Assembly: GCA_035635475.1 (NCBI GenBank)
Contig: DASQAZ010000105.1
Location: 1 to 28,806 of the forward strand
Direction of reading: 5' to 3'
Origin: VBOC01 sp035635475
GTDB lineage: Bacteria; Bacteroidota; Ignavibacteria; UBA10030; SZUA-254
DNA: 28,806 bases
A program made the position numbers and the translations under genes. The notes under the pieces are model-generated. The model had not been told where the DNA came from, ran no database searches, and saw nothing but the letters and a program-made list of their open reading frames with translations. Positions 6,976-14,530 of the stretch are shown piece after piece; positions within the stretch are counted from its first letter, which is position 1, and the number at the start of each line of letters is the position of its first letter.

Positions 6976-9404
6976 CCCGCCCCTCGCGCCGGAAGGCTCG
7001 CAGAAGCGACGGGAAAAAAGAGCGTGAAGGTGCTGCCCCGGCCCGGTGTGCTTTTGACTTCAATATGCCCGTCGTGCGCATCCATGATGTTCTTGACAAT
7101 GGAAAGTCCGATTCCGATCCCGCCAACGGAGAGGTTCTGCTCGTCCTTAACCCTGTAGTACGGGTCGAAAATCTTTTCGAGCTCTTCCTCCGAAATGCCG
7201 ATCCCCCGGTCCTTCACCGATACGGCGGCGAGGCCATTCCGTTTATAGCATGAAACGGAGATGTTCTTCCTCTTGGGGGAATACTTCATCGCATTCGTCA
7301 GAAGATTGAGGAGCACGTCGCTGAGGGCATCGCGATCGGCCCGTATGATGCACTCCGCGGGGGAGAGATCGAGTTTTAGCGTGAACTTTTGCAGTTTGAA
7401 CTGGTAATTCACGAGCTGAAGTATCTCCCGCACCGCTTCGTTCAGCCTCACTTTCGAGAAACGATATTCCTTCACCCCGCGCTCGATCTTTGCGAAGTCG
7501 AGGACGCTGTTGATCAGCCGGGTGAGCCTGTCCGCCTCCCCTTCAATGACCTCGGAGTACTGCCGGATCCTTTTCTGGGGAACCCGGGCGCCCGATTGCA
7601 TGAGTTGAGCGATAATCTTGATCGACGTCAGCGGTGTCTTGAGATCGTGAGACACGGTGGAAACAAAATGCGATTTGAGGCGGCTCAATTCCTGGAGCCG
7701 GTCCGTCTCGGCGTATTGAAGCATGAGTTCCTGCTGGAGACTGATCCGGGAGATCGCAAGACCGGCCTGGGATGAAATCATCTCCAGAAGGCCGATGTCT
7801 TCAGGCTTGAAGAGCGCCCCTGATTTCTTCCTGCCCAGAACAAGAAATCCCCGGATGTCATCATGATCTCCGGGCAGGGATAACACGATTTCCATGCCCC
7901 AGCGGCGAAATACATTTTGATCTGCGGCTTCGAAGGGTGTCCCCCGTTCGATGCGGTCGGCCCGGGCCACCGGCAGCCGCAAAGTGGTTTTCAACTTCGC
8001 GGCGGTCAGCCGGATCCCATGCAGCCCGAGAATATCGAACCCCTCGTGCGCCGCTAAACGGATCCTGTTTCCCGGCTGCTCCAGGGTAAAGAATCCGATT
8101 CGCTCCGACGGAATCAGCTCGTTGACCTTCCGGATCACAAGTTCACCGAGCTGTTGAACGCCGATTGAATTCCTGCTTTCCTCCGCGAATTGCTTCTGGG
8201 CCGCCTGACTGTCATATCGCACGCGAAAGAATGTCTTGTCCACGATCCGCTGGGCGGACCGCCGCAGCGGCTCAAAAACAAGCGCGACAATGACTGCGGC
8301 GGCAACCGAAACGATCACCGATGAGGACAGCGTATACGCTCCGATGACTCTCGCGGCAAAGGTAATGAGGACTGCATAGATGGCTATCAAACCGATGACA
8401 ACAACGCTGTAGACCGCGCTCCTGTTGATCCATATCTCGATATCCATCACCCGGTATTTCAGTATTGCGATCGTGAATGAGATCGGAATCAGGGCAAGAA
8501 AAACGGTAAAGAGCTCTTCCGGGATCCATTCCCCCAGCCCCAGAAGCCGTGGAAGCTTCCAGAGGAGGACATAGGGGGCCGAGCCGGCGCACAAACCGAA
8601 CAAGATCCACCGCAGCTTCTTTTTATCAGCGATTTCCACAGCGGCGCGATAGGTGCGGATGAGATTCAGCACACCGAGTACGAGTGCCAGCATGAGGAAT
8701 GCGTCGGACACCGCGGCGATTTTTGCAGACACGTGAAGGATGCCCATGGATCCGGATCGCGCTCCCAGGAGAAACGTCGTTAGAACCGACAGGCCCACTG
8801 CAATCGCCGCCCCATAGAACCAGACCAAAGACCGCCTCAACCTGACAGAGCCCGACGGGGTCAATGCCAATGTAAACTGCACGAAGAGAGGGGGGATCAG
8901 GCTGTAGGCGATCAGGAACATTGCGCAGAGACTATACCCCGCCCAAGCGGGAGTAACGGCAAAAAGCGTCCTTGTTCCGATCATGGAGGCCGCCACGCAG
9001 ATCGATGCCAGCTTGAAAACTGCGACGGCTTCGTCGCCGGTACCGCGCAGATAGGCGAACAGCCCGAGACCGAACATGATGAATGCGATCGCAGCGTCGA
9101 TGAAGACGTACTGGAAATCGTAGTAGGGTTCGAGTCGCACATTTATTCTGCCGATGCCGGAATTCGTCCGAAGCTCAAGCAGCACCCTGTCTGCGACATG
9201 ATGACGGGCGAGCACGAGTTCGATGTCATCCGTCGCCGACACCGGAATTCCGTCGATGGCGAGCACGGCCGATCGGGCGGGGGACGAACGGAACGTCGCG
9301 GGCAATCCGGGTTTTTGAGTGAGGTGAAAAACCGCGGCGCACAGGAACGCGGCGAACAGGAAGTCGAGAACGAAAAACTCTTTCGATTTGCGGGGATCTG
9401 TCAT
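6972..9404 (-). CDS. ComP-like membrane sensor histidine kinase (PDZ-like, multi-TM, GAF-like, HisKA, HATPase)
   Basis: This 810-residue kinase begins with a membrane helix (about 10-28) and a PDZ-like extracytoplasmic segment (about 40-95, with VLAIDGIPVS). Several membrane helices follow between about 100 and 375. A GAF-like sensor region spans about 400-555. The kinase core has the H-box VSTVSHDLKTPLTSIK with phosphorylated His586, the N-box LLNLLTNAMKYSP (about 698-710), G1 DRGIGIS (732-738) and G2 GGIGIGLS (761-768). The order of PDZ-like domain, multi-helix membrane region and kinase core recalls Bacillus ComP, but the ligand is unknown. It phosphorylates the response regulator encoded directly downstream. 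No strong ribosome site sits right before ATG 9404; AAGGAAG lies about 17 bases upstream, so the start is slightly uncertain. Confidence 0.92.
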   Translation of the reverse strand: MTDPRKSKEFFVLDFLFAAFLCAAVFHLTQKPGLPATFRSSPARSAVLAIDGIPVSATDDIELVLARHHVADRVLLELRTNSGIGRINVRLEPYYDFQYVFIDAAIAFIMFGLGLFAYLRGTGDEAVAVFKLASICVAASMIGTRTLFAVTPAWAGYSLCAMFLIAYSLIPPLFVQFTLALTPSGSVRLRRSLVWFYGAAIAVGLSVLTTFLLGARSGSMGILHVSAKIAAVSDAFLMLALVLGVLNLIRTYRAAVEIADKKKLRWILFGLCAGSAPYVLLWKLPRLLGLGEWIPEELFTVFLALIPISFTIAILKYRVMDIEIWINRSAVYSVVVIGLIAIYAVLITFAARVIGAYTLSSSVIVSVAAAVIVALVFEPLRRSAQRIVDKTFFRVRYDSQAAQKQFAEESRNSIGVQQLGELVIRKVNELIPSERIGFFTLEQPGNRIRLAAHEGFDILGLHGIRLTAAKLKTTLRLPVARADRIERGTPFEAADQNVFRRWGMEIVLSLPGDHDDIRGFLVLGRKKSGALFKPEDIGLLEMISSQAGLAISRISLQQELMLQYAETDRLQELSRLKSHFVSTVSHDLKTPLTSIKIIAQLMQSGARVPQKRIRQYSEVIEGEADRLTRLINSVLDFAKIERGVKEYRFSKVRLNEAVREILQLVNYQFKLQKFTLKLDLSPAECIIRADRDALSDVLLNLLTNAMKYSPKRKNISVSCYKRNGLAAVSVKDRGIGISEEELEKIFDPYYRVKDEQNLSVGGIGIGLSIVKNIMDAHDGHIEVKSTPGRGSTFTLFFPVASASLPARGAG

Positions 9405-9486
9405 TGGGGCGCGGGGTCACTTCCTTGGAGTCCTCGAATCCTCTGATTCAAGGATCCTCAAATGGTAGCGATTATACCGCCGAGAG

Positions 9487-11061
9487 TCAATCCCGATCGG
9501 AGCCTGACGATTCAGCCTGCCGGCGTCGTTCCCGACCTGCCAGTCCCCCTCTGTGCGGGGCGTACCATTTCAGGAGATGCGACGCAATTCTTTCGGCATT
9601 GGCGAGTATCGTCAGGCTCGAATTCACTGCCAGCGAAGTCGGGATCGCCGCGCCATCCGTAACATAGATTCCCGGATAGTCGAACACTTCACCATAGGCG
9701 TCGACCACTCCGCGATCCTTCGAATCGGCCATCCTGCATGACCCGATCATGTGCGTTGTATCGAAGCGAATGTCCTTGAGCGGCGTTCCCTCGTCGTCGA
9801 TCATCTCGGCGTGAATAATTCTGCAGCCGTTTCTCTTCAAAATAGAGTGCAGCAACGCCTTCGTCCGGTTGTAATAAGCCCGGAGCCGATCGTCGAGCGC
9901 GAGCCGGACTTCGGCTCCTGAGTTCCTGATCTCGGCGCAGGGAGGCGTCAGGCCAAGGGCATAGATCGTAATCATCCTCCGGCGGTAGAGTTTCATGAGA
10001 TCGACATGCGCCTGTCCCCAGAACGCGGGATGGCGCGTCTCGCCGTCAAGCACAAGCCTGGCGGCGTGAAGAATATGGAGGGGAAGGGGCTTGGCGCAGG
10101 AAATCGTCACGCCCATCGATTTCAGGAATTGATAGCTCACCATCCCCGGATGCGATCTCCCGCTCAGCATGTCTCCTTCGATGAATCCTTCAGGAAGCAG
10201 CCCCGCGACTTTCACGCTACCATTAAATGCGATGTTTTTTCCGACATGCACGCTCAAGAAGGGAAGATGCTCGCGGGACCGGAGGAGAAGCCTGGCCGTC
10301 CCGATCGTGCCTCCCCCCAGGATGACAACCTTTGCCTGGACTGCAAGCCGTCCCTGAATTCCCGCGCATTCTACCTCGTAGCGATACGGGAGCGCGCGGA
10401 TGTTACGCGCTCCGCGGGTTGTTCTTACGTCTGCCGACAGAGTCCTGATTGAGAGCGCTTCGGTGTCGGTGAGGATATCCATGCCGGCTCGTCTCGCCTG
10501 GGGAAGGTAATTGAGGTGGAGTGATTGCTTCGCGCCGAAGATACACCCGGACACGCAGAATCCGCTTCCGACGCATCCTTTCACGGCATATCGGGCGCGG
10601 TCACAGGAGTATCCCAGATTTTTCATCATGAGCGAGAAGACGACGCCCGATTTGGGAATTTCATCGACGCCGATCTGCTCGACGTGCAGCATCTCTTCGG
10701 CACGATCGTAGTGCGGGTCGAGGACAGAGCGGTCGATTCCCGCGGGCCACAACCGGTAGCCGTCGTCGTCCGTTTGCTCGAAAACAAGCGACGGAGCCCG
10801 CAGCGATACCATCTCATAGAACCCGGACCCGCCGCCGAGCGCCTCCGCATAGGTGAAGCTCACCGTGTCGCTCGAAATATTTTTAAGGTACCGGAGCAAG
10901 TATCTCGGATCGGAGGTTTGCCTGAAATCCTTTTCGGGCACGATGTTCTTTCCTTTCTCGAGCATCAGGACCTGAAATCCCGCCTCCGTCATCCGCAGCG
11001 CGGGCGCGGCGGCCCCAAACCCGCTTCCGATGACCAGCACTTCCGTTTTGATCATGCGCAT
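9487..11061 (-). CDS. GMC-family FAD-dependent oxidoreductase
   Basis: This 524-residue flavoprotein has the N-terminal dinucleotide motif VIGSGFGAA (Gly12-x-Gly14-x-Gly16) with the glutamate of LMLEKG that binds the FAD ribose. A cysteine cluster (Cys163-x5-Cys169-x3-Cys173) is followed by the GMC signature region. The C-terminal block contains THMIGSCRMAD and VTDGAAIPTSLAVNSSLTI, which form the active site and the FAD cover. GMC enzymes oxidise alcohol groups of sugars, sterols or other alcohols; the substrate here is unknown. No signal peptide is present. The partner gene upstream, nine bases away, encodes a subunit-3-like exported protein, so the enzyme may be carried out with it as in gluconate 2-dehydrogenase complexes. 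GAGAAG lies before ATG 11061. Confidence 0.9.
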   Translation of the reverse strand: MRMIKTEVLVIGSGFGAAAPALRMTEAGFQVLMLEKGKNIVPEKDFRQTSDPRYLLRYLKNISSDTVSFTYAEALGGGSGFYEMVSLRAPSLVFEQTDDDGYRLWPAGIDRSVLDPHYDRAEEMLHVEQIGVDEIPKSGVVFSLMMKNLGYSCDRARYAVKGCVGSGFCVSGCIFGAKQSLHLNYLPQARRAGMDILTDTEALSIRTLSADVRTTRGARNIRALPYRYEVECAGIQGRLAVQAKVVILGGGTIGTARLLLRSREHLPFLSVHVGKNIAFNGSVKVAGLLPEGFIEGDMLSGRSHPGMVSYQFLKSMGVTISCAKPLPLHILHAARLVLDGETRHPAFWGQAHVDLMKLYRRRMITIYALGLTPPCAEIRNSGAEVRLALDDRLRAYYNRTKALLHSILKRNGCRIIHAEMIDDEGTPLKDIRFDTTHMIGSCRMADSKDRGVVDAYGEVFDYPGIYVTDGAAIPTSLAVNSSLTILANAERIASHLLKWYAPHRGGLAGRERRRQAESSGSDRD

Positions 11062-11070
11062 TGCAGCTTC

Positions 11071-11655
11071 TCAGCTCTCGTTACCGTCGATCGTCGTTTC
11101 GCTTGCAAGAAAAACCGAAGCGTTCGGATAATACATTTGTCGCTCCGTGAAGCCCGGGTTTGATCCGTGAAAATCAATCTGCGGGCAGCCCTTCACGTCG
11201 TCATAGATTCCGCCGAAATAGGAAGCCTGCGCCATGAGAATGGCTCCCCGATACAGTCGCGCGATTGTGGCATCGGCATCCAGCCCGTTTTCAATCACTG
11301 CGGTTCTCTGTTCGGGGGCGAGGCGGTTGAACTCTTCCGTGCCGAAGAGATCGGAACTGCGGCGAGAAAGATCCGAGACGAAGAACGCGCAATACGGATG
11401 GAACCGGTAGAAGGGGTCGCCGTAGATCCTGACCAGGTCCGGCTCGTCGGGGGCAGCGTCTGGTATCACCGTTGTTACGAACGAGCGAAGCGCCGATTCC
11501 CTCAACCCAAGATCGTCGTCAAATTTTCTCGGATAGTCCTTAAACAGAATGCGAAGCGGAGAACATCCCGACACCGCGAGACCGAGAATGACCGAAACCT
11601 GTTTCAGAAACGAGAGACGTGAGACCCTTTGGTCGAAAAAAGAGGCGTTCTGCAT
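11071..11655 (-). CDS. Gluconate 2-dehydrogenase subunit 3-like exported protein
   Basis: This protein of about 194 residues resembles the small (gamma) subunit of membrane gluconate 2-dehydrogenase, which accompanies a GMC flavoprotein. Near the N-terminus is RVSRLSFLKQVSVILGLAVSGC. It reads either as a Tat-like signal (R-x-x-R-L-S-F-L-K) or as a lipoprotein signal with lipobox AVSGC. The rest contains the family-type start of ALRSFVTTVIPDA and a Y/G-rich end (MAQASYFGGIYDD). I chose ATG 11655 because it puts the signal close to the N-terminus; a GTG at 11682 would add nine residues. Neither has a strong ribosome site. It is cotranscribed with the GMC gene. No cytochrome c subunit is present, so the electron acceptor is unknown. 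Confidence 0.8.
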   Translation of the reverse strand: MQNASFFDQRVSRLSFLKQVSVILGLAVSGCSPLRILFKDYPRKFDDDLGLRESALRSFVTTVIPDAAPDEPDLVRIYGDPFYRFHPYCAFFVSDLSRRSSDLFGTEEFNRLAPEQRTAVIENGLDADATIARLYRGAILMAQASYFGGIYDDVKGCPQIDFHGSNPGFTERQMYYPNASVFLASETTIDGNES

Positions 11656-11712
11656 TCTGATGTAATATCGGCCCCGGGGCACGCATGTTCGTCATAGAAA
11701 TGTAAAAGGTGC

Positions 11713-11750
11713 GTCAATACTTGGGACACATTATTGACAATTCCTTGACA
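11713..11750. promoter_or_regulatory. Divergent intergenic region with TTGAC-type dyad and repeat
   Basis: GTCAATA (11713-11719) and TATTGAC (11732-11738) form a 7-bp dyad with a 12-base centre. A second TTGACA follows at 11745-11750, 11 bases after the first (11734-11739). Each could act as a -35 element for one of the two divergent genes, and TATGCT at 11771-11776 could be a -10 for the plus strand, but the spacing of 20 is long. The dyad may instead be an operator. Confidence 0.35.
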
Positions 11751-11799
11751 CCGGGGGCGCTGCATTTTCTTATGCTAAAGTCGATACTAAAGAGCCCCG

Positions 11800-12249
11800 A
11801 TGCGTATCCCACATGCCTGGTTGATCCTTATGTGCTTCTTCACCGCCGTGCGCTGTAATCATCCGTCGGCTGCCGACGATCCCGAGGTGCTGAGTAATCT
11901 CCGGTTTGCGCCGGGCGCCTTCGACTCCTTCACCAGAAACACCGAGCTCAAGTTCACGCTCAGACACCCGGTGACTCTGGATATCACGATCGAAAGTAAA
12001 GGAGGACCCCAGAGCGGTGCGCCCCAGGGTGATACGTCCGGGAAGGGTGCGCCCCACAGAGACGCTCCAGACGGATATTTCGTCGTGAAGACTCTGATTG
12101 TAAACGCCTACGAGGCGAAAGGTTCTCATTCGATCGCCTGGCTTGGGGATACCGACTCTGAAGTCTTTGCCCCCGCCGGAATCTACTTCGGGGTCGTGAA
12201 AATCAACAACCGTCGATTTGAAACCACCGTGCAGGTTTTCCACTTCTGA
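11800..12249 (+). CDS. Small exported protein with FlgD/Ig-like C-terminal fold
   Basis: This protein of 149 residues starts with a hydrophobic signal (HAWLILMCFFTAVRC) and is probably exported; the cysteine at about residue 19 could be lipidated, but the lipobox is poor. The C-terminal part (about 90-149) contains the pattern PAGIYFGVVKINNRRFETTVQVFHF, which is typical of the Ig-like/FlgD-like modules seen in many T9SS cargo proteins of this phylum. A short Gly/Pro/Asp-rich stretch with GAPQGDTSGKGAPHRDAP lies in the middle. The opposite strand also has an open frame (11770-12243), but it lacks any protein-like feature. The gene lies 110 bases before the operon that begins at 12360 and may or may not belong to it. 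Function unknown. Confidence 0.7.
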   Translation: MRIPHAWLILMCFFTAVRCNHPSAADDPEVLSNLRFAPGAFDSFTRNTELKFTLRHPVTLDITIESKGGPQSGAPQGDTSGKGAPHRDAPDGYFVVKTLIVNAYEAKGSHSIAWLGDTDSEVFAPAGIYFGVVKINNRRFETTVQVFHF

Positions 12250-12359
12250 CCCAAAACAATCCAGGATCCCGGAAAATGAACTAGGCTGAATATGCTATAA
12301 GAGAAAATTTGTCGGCTCACTTAACTAACCCATGTTCAACAAACCTTATGGAGACTCCC

Positions 12360-13223
12360 ATGCTCAGACCATCTTTTTTCACCCGAAACAATCAACGGTT
12401 CGCTCTCGCCCCCGCCTCATTCGTCCCAATCGGATTGCTGGCTTTGCTTGTCCTGCGTTTTGGAGGATGTGCGGAGAATTCTTCGACGGGAACAGCGGAC
12501 GAACGGAATCCGTCTTCTCAGATCCAACCGACGGGCGAGGAATTCCTCATCGGCGTTCTGGACGAGGTCGATGCCATATCCAATAGCGTCCCGGCGCGGG
12601 GGCGGGGGAGCTTGCATGGCGGCATAGAGCCGAATGCGATTATGCCGGCGGCGGTTCACAAACTCCAAATCTCCGCCAGCACGTTCGATACCACGTTCAT
12701 CTACGGCGAGACTACTTCCGACGGATATGGCGCGGTGGTCACCGAACGGCATCAGTATCCGAAGGGGATGCTGCTCATTACGGTTCGGAAAACCCACGGG
12801 AAATCACAGGGCAAGGTCGTCTCGCAGACGAGAAAGTATGTATCGTTTGCGGATTTCCGGATTGATCGCGCGCAGCAGTCGAATGTGACGGAAGTCTACG
12901 GCCTCTCCCGTGACACGATCGTCACCCACGTTTTTCGAAACGGAATCCTCGAGACGTACACGTTCCGGCTGCCGGTCGTGACGCGGATCGTCAATCCAGG
13001 GGATGGGTCGGTTCGCATTACATCCCGATTCGGCTCTTCCGGCGCCGTCGTTTCAGAAGTGAGGGACGGCTCGGGCACGCTGATCCAACACCGGAGTAGC
13101 AGCGGTCTAGCCGACGGAAGCATCGTCAGTTACACGCAGTTTGCCGACTCGAGCTGGCGGAGCGTCCGGACCGTCGGAAGGTCGGACGGCAGCGTTTTCC
13201 GCGAAGTGACCTCGGGCCGGTGA
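12360..13223 (+). CDS. Putative lipoprotein, first gene of the TolC/YdjM/RadA-like operon
   Basis: This protein of 287 residues has a signal (SFVPIGLLALLVLRFGGC) ending in a lipobox-like FGGC, so it is probably a lipoprotein. After a disordered linker it is beta-rich, with repeated short strands toward the C-terminus (GDGSVRITSRFGSSGAVVSE, then DGSGTLIQHRSSSGLADGS and RSDGSVFREV). I recognise no family. I chose ATG 12360 because GGAG lies six bases before it; a TTG at 12309 and an ATG at 12348 are also in frame. The stop codon overlaps the start of the TolC-like gene (TGATG), so the two are coupled. It may be the outer-membrane or periplasmic accessory part of the predicted envelope complex. 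Confidence 0.75.
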   Translation: MLRPSFFTRNNQRFALAPASFVPIGLLALLVLRFGGCAENSSTGTADERNPSSQIQPTGEEFLIGVLDEVDAISNSVPARGRGSLHGGIEPNAIMPAAVHKLQISASTFDTTFIYGETTSDGYGAVVTERHQYPKGMLLITVRKTHGKSQGKVVSQTRKYVSFADFRIDRAQQSNVTEVYGLSRDTIVTHVFRNGILETYTFRLPVVTRIVNPGDGSVRITSRFGSSGAVVSEVRDGSGTLIQHRSSSGLADGSIVSYTQFADSSWRSVRTVGRSDGSVFREVTSGR

Positions 13224-13984
13224 TGCACTCAACCCGTCCGGACAAGCGTTATATCGCGGAGGCCAGGGCTAAAAGAGTATGGTGGAGATTGCAGACATGC
13301 CTTGGCTTGCTTCTTCTGAACTTTGCCCCCGGGGTTGCCCTGGCTCAGGCCGATTCGACGCCTGACGCCGGGGCGGTCCCGCCGGCGGGTTTGTCGGACG
13401 GGCTTCTGCCGGGCTCACCTATTCCCGCCGACGAAGACTCCTTTCAATTAAAACTCCTGGAAATTGACGCCGAGCGATTTCGGCTCGAAGCCGAACACGC
13501 GAATCTCTGGCATCGCCTGATTCCGGCAATTCATCTATCCGCCGGTTTTGGGTTGCACAACGTACTGGTCACGGATCCGGCAACGCTCGCGTCATCCATG
13601 CTTCCAAAGGACGCGTACCGGCTCACGATCGGCATCTCCCTCAATGATATCCTGGACGGATCGAAACAATCGGCTGCGGAACTGGAATTGAAAAAAATTG
13701 ATGTGATGCACGAGCGCGATCGCGCGCGCCGGGAGCGGTCGAGGTTCGATCTGGGGATTCAACTGAAGAGACTCGACATTGAAAAAGACGCGGCGCTTCA
13801 AGAGCAGGCGATTCTGGAAGAAATTCTGCGTTTCGACGACATACGGTTTGGTCAGGGGAAGATCGGGTACGATGCGTTCATGCAATCCAGACTTCGGCTC
13901 GTGGATCTTAAGAAAAGACTCAAACTCCTCGACCGCCGATCCGACGAAATCCAGAATAAACTGCCTGCCGGGGGCGCGCGATGA
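13223..13984 (+). CDS. Half-size TolC-like outer-membrane factor
   Basis: This protein of 253 residues begins with a Sec signal (CLGLLLLNFAPGVALAQA). The rest has the pattern of one repeat of the TolC family: a helical stretch (about 70-95), a beta-strand pair flanking YRLTIGISLNDILDG, then long charged helices (about 150-250). The last helix carries a motif like those in outer-membrane efflux proteins (RFGQGKIGYDAFMQSRLRLV). Full TolC proteins have two such repeats and about 420-480 residues, so this is a half-length form, or only a structural analogue. TolC proteins form the outer-membrane exit duct for exported substrates and dock to membrane-fusion proteins, one of which seems to be encoded two genes downstream. 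ATG 13223 overlaps the previous stop; GTG 13220 is an alternative. Confidence 0.65.
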   Translation: MHSTRPDKRYIAEARAKRVWWRLQTCLGLLLLNFAPGVALAQADSTPDAGAVPPAGLSDGLLPGSPIPADEDSFQLKLLEIDAERFRLEAEHANLWHRLIPAIHLSAGFGLHNVLVTDPATLASSMLPKDAYRLTIGISLNDILDGSKQSAAELELKKIDVMHERDRARRERSRFDLGIQLKRLDIEKDAALQEQAILEEILRFDDIRFGQGKIGYDAFMQSRLRLVDLKKRLKLLDRRSDEIQNKLPAGGAR

Positions 13985-14508
13985 TCGATCTCGCCCAGCC
14001 GGAAGACGGCTCCACCGGGACTCCCGCGGACAAGAACCCTCGATCCGCTCATCGCGAAGACGGGACGTTGCCCTTCGGAACGAATCCCGCGGGCGATCGC
14101 ACCGGGCGTCCGGGGAGCCGCGCGGGCGTTGAAACCGAGACTGGTGCGTCCGGTCGTCAATCGGGCGTGGAATTTGCCGTACTCTTCGAACGCTTCTTTG
14201 ATTCATTCCGCCGCCAAGTCCTGGAATGTTACGGTAAACGCTGTGATGAGATGATCGCCCGGGCGGAAGAAGAAGTTGCCGGGCACTCGCTCGGGTTCAG
14301 ACTCCGTGCGATCCATTCCGACAACGCCCTCACGGTCCTTGATCTTGCCGAAACGATGATCAGCCGGGCGTCCGTGTTCAAACGCCGGAGACTCCGCCGG
14401 GCAGCGCTCGGGGCGGTGGCTGAACTTTACAACACACACTACGAGACCCTTGAGAGATTTGGGGCGGTCGAGCGAGTCGAACAATTCTATTATCGGTTGA
14501 AGAAATGA
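13981..14508 (+). CDS. Unknown protein, disordered N-terminus and helical C-terminal domain
   Basis: This 175-residue protein overlaps the end of the TolC-like gene by four bases (ATGA), so it belongs to the operon. Residues 1-60 are rich in Gly, Thr, Asp, Pro and Arg and look disordered. Residues 62-175 look like a compact, mostly helical domain with charged helices (FFDSFRRQVLECYGKRCDEM, ISRASVFKRRRLRRAALGAV, VERVEQFYYRLKK). The basic patch KRRRLRR could touch nucleic acid or acidic lipid, but that is only a guess. There is no signal peptide or membrane segment, so it is probably cytoplasmic. An in-frame GTG at 14167 would remove the disordered part. I recognise no family. Confidence 0.65.
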   Translation: MIDLAQPEDGSTGTPADKNPRSAHREDGTLPFGTNPAGDRTGRPGSRAGVETETGASGRQSGVEFAVLFERFFDSFRRQVLECYGKRCDEMIARAEEEVAGHSLGFRLRAIHSDNALTVLDLAETMISRASVFKRRRLRRAALGAVAELYNTHYETLERFGAVERVEQFYYRLKK

Positions 14509-14530
14509 TTGACTTGTCGCATACCGGCCG

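Noticed and set aside
11721..11738. Sigma54 promoter
   Set aside because: TGGGACAC resembles the -24 element, but the matching -12 GC element is absent at the required distance.
11770..12243. 157-residue minus-strand frame opposite the small exported protein
   Set aside because: The plus-strand frame has a signal sequence and a FlgD/Ig-like end; the minus frame has neither.
12309..12359. Upstream TTG/ATG starts for the first operon lipoprotein
   Set aside because: The added N-terminal residues would precede the signal peptide without benefit, and only ATG 12360 has GGAG at a proper distance.
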